From Candidatus Mediterraneibacter guildfordensis (lineage in GTDB: Bacteria; Bacillota; Clostridia; Lachnospirales; Lachnospiraceae): DNA of 38,469 nt. The notes below the pieces were generated by a model. The model made no database searches, had not been told where the DNA came from, and saw nothing but the letters and a program-made list of their open reading frames with translations. Each line of letters starts with the position of its first letter. Position 1 is the first letter of the stretch. This document shows positions 34,512-38,469 of this stretch, piece by piece. The DNA is taken from assembly GCA_019112735.1 (NCBI GenBank), contig DXIS01000024.1:1-38469 (forward strand), read 5' to 3'. Position numbers and translations under genes: made by a program.

Positions 34512-36110
34512 TTATGCTACAAAGCGGAAGTCCTGCGGGTTTTCCCGTATTTCCTGCATCATAGCAAGGATTTCCTGCTCGGTGGGAATGTCTATCATCC
34601 CCGCCGCCGTGAAGTAAATATCCACCTTCACATAGCAGTGACCGCTTGACTTGTCGTTGTTGTGGACTTCAATACGCTCAATCAGCGAGTTTACAAGCGT
34701 TGGGATAAGCTCCGCAATATCCGTCAGCTTACGAAGTGTTCGGAGCAGCAGCCTTAAATCCGTAACCTTCTGCTTTGCTTCCTGCAAGGTCTTTTGACTG
34801 TCGGCAACCTCCTGCGTCAGCGCTTTCTGCTCTTTTTCGTAGCTTTGGAGCATTTTGGAAAAGCGTTCATCAGAGAGTATGCCGCTTGCGTTCTGCTCGA
34901 ACACCTTTTCAATCAGCCTGTCGATTTCGGCAATTCTCTTTGTGCCCTGTTCCACTGTCTGCTCCAGCCTTTTGTGTTCATTCTGCCGCATGGCGTTGGT
35001 TTTCTTCGCCAACATATACAGAAATACTGTTTCGTGGCACTTCACAAACTCTGCTAAACCGCTGATGGCTTCAAACACAATCTTTTCCAGCACAACATCC
35101 CGGATATAGTGGATTTGGCAAGTCCCTCTGCCGTCCTTGTAATTGGAACACCGCCAAAATTCCTGATTGCGTTTCAGGCTTTTTGCGGCGCAGAAATGCA
35201 GCTTTGCGCCGCAGTCGGGGCAGTACACCAATCCAGAAAACAGACTTGTTCTGCCTGTGGCTGTCGGTCTGCGGCGGTGTTTGCGAAGCTCCTGCACCCT
35301 CAGCCATTGTTCCTCCGAGATAATCGGCTCCTGCATATTCGGGATAACCTGATGTTCCTCCGCCGGCTTGTAGATGGTTTTGTGCACCTTGTAGCTGACA
35401 GTGGTGGTCTTGAAATTCACCGCACAGCCAGTGTACTGCCTGTTTTCAAGAATACCGACAATGGTTTTCTGCTCCCATTTGCAGGAGTTCATCTCTACCT
35501 TTTGAGCGTGTGATCTACCGATGCTTTCGTAATAAGCGGAAGGAACAAGGATTTGTTCTTTCTCCAACTGCCTCGCAATCTGCGATGGGCCACGCCCTGC
35601 AAGGCAAAGCGCATAGATTTTGCGTACCACTTCGGCGGCGAGCTCGTCAATCAGCCATTTCTCCTTATCATTCTGGTCTTTCCTGTACCCAAACGGTACA
35701 GAAGAAGATACCCGTTTGCCGTTATCGGCCTTTGACTGCCACACCGCACGGATTTTCTTGGAGGTCTGCGCCGCATACCACTCGTTGAAAATATTGTGGA
35801 ACGGCATCATCTCTACGCCATCGCCGGTCAAGGTATCCACTCGCTCCTGTATGGCGATAAAGCGGATGCCCAGCGACGGATACACCACCTGCGTCAGCCT
35901 ACCCATTTCCACCTGTTCACGCCCGAAGCGGGAAAGGTCTTTCACAATAATGGTGCCGATTTCTCCGTTCTCCGCCATGCGCTCCATACGCATAAAATTC
36001 GGTCTTTGGAAGGTCGTACCCGATACGCCGTCGTCCACGAAGAACATGGTGTTGGTGTATCCCTCTTTTCGGGCGAAGTCCTGTAAAATCTGCTTTTGAG
36101 ACGAGATTTG
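34512..36110 (-). pseudogene. TnpX/TndX-type large serine recombinase, 5' truncated
   Basis: The remaining 532 or so codons cover the back half of the resolvase domain (FFVDDGVSGTTFQRP, VKDLSRFGREQ), the recombinase domain, a zinc ribbon (CPDCGAKLHFC, then RCSNY), the coiled coil and a C-terminal DUF4368-like end. The frame begins at 36110 with Q-I-S-S-Q-K-Q, which fits the family a few dozen residues after the start, and is preceded by a stop. The N-terminal strand with the catalytic Ser (RLS or RVS) is absent. The first ATG (36047) would give a 511-residue protein without the nucleophile. The lost 5' end abuts the tetR promoter region. Confidence 0.88.
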
Positions 36111-36147
36111 TCAAGGAGTGTTTTTGCAAAGCAGTGTGCAATTCGCA

Positions 36148-36176
36148 TTGACAAGCAGCAAAAAGAACGCTATAAT
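36148..36176 (+). promoter_or_regulatory. Consensus SigA promoter of tetR
   Basis: TTGACA (36148-36153), exactly 17 bp, then TATAAT (36171-36176): both hexamers match consensus perfectly. Confidence 0.92.
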
Positions 36177-36205
36177 AATGTCGTTATCGATAATGATGTT
36201 ATTAT
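36172..36205. promoter_or_regulatory. Palindromic operator over the tetR promoter
   Basis: A 34-bp imperfect palindrome is centred on TTATCGATAA (36184-36193), with ATAATAA/TTATTAT at its ends and 9 of 12 matching pairs in each outer arm. It covers the -10 box and the start site, where a TetR dimer would block transcription. Confidence 0.75.
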
Positions 36206-36227
36206 TTAGGCGCAGAGGAGTGAAGAC

Positions 36228-36836
36228 ATGGCCAATAGGGACCATTCCCTGGATGATGGGATCATTCAGGCTGCTTATTCGGAATTTCTTGCTTACGGCT
36301 TTCAGAAAGCCTCTCTGCACAAGATCGCCGAAAAAGCCGGTGTTACTACGGGGGCAATCTACACAAGATACAAGAATAAAGACGCGTTGTTTGCCAGTCT
36401 GCTTCAGGATTTTTTTGAGACGATGCAGGTTCTCTTTGCTCCCATCGCGGAAGAATACGAAAAAGCAAAGTGCAGCGCGCAGCCGGATGATATCCTCCGC
36501 GCCATAAACGCCGAAGAACAGGTATATTTTCAACTGCTGACCGAGCACTGCAATGACTGCACTTTATTTTTCTGCCGCAGCGATGGCAGCTCCATGGAAA
36601 CCGTGCTGCATAAACTAATGGATCAAAAAGCGGAACAAACGGTGGAATTCTTTTCGCATATCTATGGGAAAGCGCCAAATGCCGATGCGATCCGTCTTTT
36701 GATGGGCTCACAGTTCTGGTACTTCCGCCAGCTGCTGGATCAGCATATGGAGGAAGGCAGAATGCTTACCTGCTTACAGGCAGTCCTTGATTTCACCAAC
36801 GCTGGCTGGCGGCAGCTATGCGATACCTTGCAATAA
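36228..36836 (+). CDS. TetR/AcrR family transcriptional regulator
   Basis: The 202-residue protein has the N-terminal TetR DNA-binding domain (about 8-55; FQKASLHKIAEKAGVTTGAIYTRYKNKDALF) and a variable ligand domain rich in Cys, Phe and Gln. GAGGAG 7 nt upstream sets ATG 36228. It very probably represses itself and the following transporter through the palindrome in its promoter. The ligand is unknown and may be the substrate of the transporter. Confidence 0.93.
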   Translation: MANRDHSLDDGIIQAAYSEFLAYGFQKASLHKIAEKAGVTTGAIYTRYKNKDALFASLLQDFFETMQVLFAPIAEEYEKAKCSAQPDDILRAINAEEQVYFQLLTEHCNDCTLFFCRSDGSSMETVLHKLMDQKAEQTVEFFSHIYGKAPNADAIRLLMGSQFWYFRQLLDQHMEEGRMLTCLQAVLDFTNAGWRQLCDTLQ

Positions 36837-36852
36837 ATCCGAAAAGTTAATT

Positions 36853-36877
36853 CGGACGGTCCATCCGTCCGTTTCTT
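36853..36877 (+). terminator. Hairpin between tetR and the ABC gene
   Basis: CGGACGG (36853-36859) pairs perfectly with CCGTCCG (36865-36871), then TTTCTT. The T-run is interrupted, so it is at best a partial terminator that lowers downstream expression. A second small hairpin (GTTAG/CTAAC) follows. Confidence 0.5.
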
Positions 36878-36923
36878 ACGGCCGCTGGTTAGAGACGACT
36901 AACTAATAAGAAAAGAGTTAGCG

Positions 36924-38469
36924 ATGATAGATTTTGAATTTGAATTTCAATATGCAGAAGAAAAGCAGCCCGCCTTGCAAAAAGTCGGCGGCAGCATCCC
37001 AGTCGGACGCTGTGTGGTGCTCTGCGGCGGCAGCGGCTGCGGAAAGTCCACACTGCTACGGTGCATCAACGGATTAATCCCCCGGTTTTACGAGGGAGAG
37101 TTAAAAGGCTTTTGCCGCCTGAATGGGCAGGACACCGCCGGAATACGTATCGGCGAGATCGGCGAGTTGGCCGCCTCGGTCTTTCAGGATCCTCGCAGCC
37201 AGTTTTTCACCGTGAACAGCTCCAATGAAGTGGCCTTCGGTCTTGAAAATCACGGTCTGCCGCAAGATAAAATCCGACGGTGGGTAGATGAGGCCTTCCG
37301 GATCTTTCATCTGGAGCGGCTGAAGGATCGCAATGTCTACGAGTTGTCCAGCGGCGAGCGACAGCTCATCTCCATCTTGTCCGCGTGGGCAATGGACACA
37401 GATATTTTTCTGCTGGATGAGCCCACGGCCAATCTGGACTTTGCAGCCACGCAGCAGTTAAAAGAGATTCTGCTTGCCCTGAAAAAGCAGGGCAAAACGC
37501 TGCTGCTCAGCGAGCACCGACTCTACTATCTTGCCGACATTGCCGACGAATTTTGGGTCATGGCAGACGGCGAGATCAAAGGAAAATATACTGCCGCAGA
37601 GGCAAAGGCGTTCTCAGTGGAGCGGAGACAAATACTTTCTCTGCGCACGCTCGACCTTGCGGAGATCACCGTGCCGGAGAAAGAGCCGCTGCCGAAAACC
37701 GCGCCGACGGCGCTTGCCGTCTCAGATGTCTGCTATACATACGGCAGGAAGGCCGGAGATACCCTCTCTGGTGTCAGCTTTTCCGTCCGTGAGCATGAGA
37801 TCGTCGGCCTTGTGGGCGCAAACGGCTGCGGCAAAACGACCATCGGCAAGCTGATTGCAGGGCTTTACCGCCCCTCCGGCGGCAGGATAATGTTTTTCGG
37901 AAAGTCGCAAAATCCAAAGCAGCTGCAAAAGCAAGTGCTGTTCATCCTTCAGGAGGCGGAGTTCCAGTTCTTCACAGGCTCCGTCCTGCACGAACTGCAA
38001 TACGGCCATGCGGTGACACCGGAGTTTGAAGCAAAAACGGAAGCGCTGCTGAAAAGTATGGATATGTGGGACTGCCGCAACCGGCATCCCTTTTCCCTCT
38101 CCGGCGGGCAGATGCAGCGTCTGACGTTGATGATGGCGTATCTATCCGACAAGCCGATCGTCATACTGGACGAGCCGACAGCAGGACAGGACGCGGAAAG
38201 TCTGGAGCGGTGCGCAGCGCTGATCCGGGAGATGCGGAAAGAAAAGACTGTTCTCATCATCACCCACGACCCTGAGCTAATTGCAGGTGCGTGTGACCGC
38301 TGCATTGGGCTGTCGGATGGGCATGCAGAAATAGAATTTCCCGTTCATTCGGAACGAGATTTGCAAGCGGTACGGCAATATATGGAGCGCTTCCATCCTT
38401 CCGATGCTCCTGCGAAAAAACAGCATAAAGAACGATTCCACCCGGCAACGAAGCTGCTTTACTGGCTGG
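36924..38469 (+). CDS. Tandem EcfA-type ABC ATPase, 3' partial, possibly fused to EcfT
   Basis: The frame is open from ATG 36924 to the window end (515 codons so far). Two ABC ATPase domains lie in one chain. The first has Walker A GGSGCGKS (35-42), FQDP, signature LSSGERQ and IFLLDEPTANLD. The second has Walker A GANGCGKT, signature LSGGQMQR and VILDEPTAGQD. They resemble the energy-coupling-factor vitamin/metal transporters (CbiO/YkoD type). After the second domain the chain reads FHPATKLLYWL, which looks like the N-terminus of EcfT, so a fusion to the transmembrane coupler is possible. ATG 36924 has AAAAGAG weakly upstream. The substrate-specific component is not in the window. TetR is the likely regulator. 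Confidence 0.85.
   Translation, partial: MIDFEFEFQYAEEKQPALQKVGGSIPVGRCVVLCGGSGCGKSTLLRCINGLIPRFYEGELKGFCRLNGQDTAGIRIGEIGELAASVFQDPRSQFFTVNSSNEVAFGLENHGLPQDKIRRWVDEAFRIFHLERLKDRNVYELSSGERQLISILSAWAMDTDIFLLDEPTANLDFAATQQLKEILLALKKQGKTLLLSEHRLYYLADIADEFWVMADGEIKGKYTAAEAKAFSVERRQILSLRTLDLAEITVPEKEPLPKTAPTALAVSDVCYTYGRKAGDTLSGVSFSVREHEIVGLVGANGCGKTTIGKLIAGLYRPSGGRIMFFGKSQNPKQLQKQVLFILQEAEFQFFTGSVLHELQYGHAVTPEFEAKTEALLKSMDMWDCRNRHPFSLSGGQMQRLTLMMAYLSDKPIVILDEPTAGQDAESLERCAALIREMRKEKTVLIITHDPELIAGACDRCIGLSDGHAEIEFPVHSERDLQAVRQYMERFHPSDAPAKKQHKERFHPATKLLYWL

Larger units (their letters stand above)
34413..38469. mobile_element. Left part of a second mobile or genomic-island region
   Basis: From the end of the C39 gene the gene style changes: a minus-strand TnpX-type recombinase, then a TetR regulator and an ABC cargo gene with codon use different from the GC-rich core. 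The recombinase is truncated, so the region may be a decayed or nested element. The left boundary lies somewhere in 34413-34511; the right end is outside the window. Confidence 0.6.

Overview
The window looks like a chromosomal segment of an anaerobic, gut-type Firmicute, most probably a Lachnospiraceae member (Clostridia). Supporting signs are the tig-clpP-clpX-lon-engB order, a spermidine operon of the carboxyspermidine type, a SpoIID-like/peptidoglycan-binding spore protein, rubredoxin, strong GGAGG ribosome sites and a G+C-rich clostridial core. No rRNA, tRNA or CRISPR array was seen. The family assignment is inferred from gene content and protein style, not from a marker search.

Left edge (1 to about 2606): the right end of an AT-rich integrative element. 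It holds an unidentified minus-strand gene fragment, a small recombinase-associated protein and a large serine recombinase as its last gene. The element is inserted inside a SpoIID-like/peptidoglycan-binding gene, whose 3' part resumes at about 2604. A membrane-anchored transglutaminase-like protein follows.

Biosynthesis block (4.5 to 15.8 kb): carAB behind a consensus promoter and a folded leader. Next is a five-gene polyamine operon (arginine decarboxylase, SpeE-like protein, agmatinase, carboxynorspermidine/carboxyspermidine dehydrogenase and decarboxylase). It sits behind a leader of about 320 nt that ends in a strong intrinsic terminator just before the first ribosome site, which is the layout of a riboswitch or attenuator. 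A compact proB converges on this operon.

Middle (15.8 to 24 kb): a duplicated CmpB-like membrane protein. Then a tightly coupled PIN-PhoH ATPase / HD hydrolase / polyphosphate kinase / CorA transporter operon, an autoregulated-looking XRE repressor, a CYTH triphosphatase and a DJ-1 family protein. Several of these touch phosphate, polyphosphate or Mg2+ handling.

Proteostasis block (24 to 34.4 kb): trigger factor, ClpP, ClpX, Lon, the ribosome-assembly GTPase EngB and an AI-2E family exporter. These are followed by rubredoxin, a YczE-like membrane protein, a class I amidotransferase-like protein whose nucleophile Cys is Ser, and a secreted or anchored C39-like peptidase.

Right edge (from about 34.4 kb): a second mobile region. 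It has a TnpX-type serine recombinase that lost its catalytic N-terminus, then a TetR regulator with a near-perfect promoter and operator, then a tandem EcfA-type ABC protein that runs off the window and seems to be entering a fused EcfT domain.

The best candidates for something undescribed are the polyamine-operon leader (8991-9315) and the SpeE-like protein encoded behind it, which lacks a normally conserved Asp and has no speD beside it.
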